Source of the DNA: Cylindrotheca closterium
Lineage: Eukaryota; Bacillariophyta; Bacillariophyceae; Bacillariales; Bacillariaceae
Direction: 5' to 3'
DNA length: 15,016 bases
Assembly: GCA_933822405.4 (NCBI GenBank)
Contig: CAKOGP040001877.1
Location: 1 to 15,016, forward strand
The position numbers and the translations under genes were made by a program. The notes under the pieces were generated by a model. It saw only the letters and a list, made by a program, of their open reading frames with translations. It had not been told where the DNA came from and made no database searches. Positions 14,832 to 15,016 of the stretch are shown piece after piece. The first letter of the stretch is position 1, and every line of letters begins with the position of its first letter.

Positions 14832-15016
14832 GCAAAACAATATTCCTTCAAAAGACAAACTATACAAATAATAGAGAATTGCACTATAGTATGTTAGAAG
14901 TAAGCGATCCAGTGCCGCCTGCAATCTACCTGTTTCAATTGACTGCGATTTAGCTGTCCAGGTATTGTTGCCTTCTAAGTATGTGAATTTACAGTATATA
15001 GAAGTATATAGATCAA
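14832..15016. other. Right edge, nothing recognised
   Basis: AT-rich, no open frame of note and no repeat beyond short AGTATATAGA units at the very end. Confidence 0.4.

Overview
The window is nuclear DNA of a unicellular eukaryote, most likely a diatom or other stramenopile. The grounds are short GT-AG introns (68 and 77 bp, both frame-verified), a eukaryotic eEF2, compact convergent genes, and a Crypton-like tyrosine-recombinase element of a kind known from stramenopiles. The species cannot be fixed from sequence alone.

Two intact host genes sit in the middle. Elongation factor 2 (+ strand) has a first exon that appears to hold only the start ATG (4140-4142). A 233-bp intron follows, and the rest of the protein is one exon (4376-6964). 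Tail to tail with it, 177 bp away, is a kinesin-14 with a C-terminal motor on the - strand (7142-9834, 836 aa in my model). Its introns include one placed exactly inside the ATP-binding P-loop. A second candidate of only 37 nt must be either an ultrashort intron or an indel.

Both flanks are mobile-element territory. On the left, 469-1843 is a fold-back or Mutator-like element. Its ends are matched inverted repeats followed by arrays of GCGTCAA/TTGACGC dyads, and its core carries decayed minus-strand coding sequence. Next comes an acidic-start reading frame (1999-2376) with one in-frame stop. It runs into a second element, 2377-3835, bounded by perfect 58-bp inverted repeats.

On the right, about 10.07-14.03 kb, is a Crypton-like element. 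It has one continuous reading frame of about 1,030 codons encoding a tyrosine recombinase (R, HxxR, W, Y), a middle helical segment, a WYLP..W..LW DNA-binding-like segment and a Cys/His zinc finger. Only two stops (TGA 11668, TAG 12052) interrupt the frame. Four copies of a GGAC..TGTCCGGC dyad flank it, two per side and in opposite orientation, which is unexpected for Cryptons. Finally, 14255-14740 is a small element with perfect 29-bp inverted repeats, lying between two blocks of an AGGGAACTT minisatellite.

The host genes encode translation elongation and microtubule motor functions and share no pathway. The elements appear independent of them. No rRNA, tRNA or CRISPR was seen.
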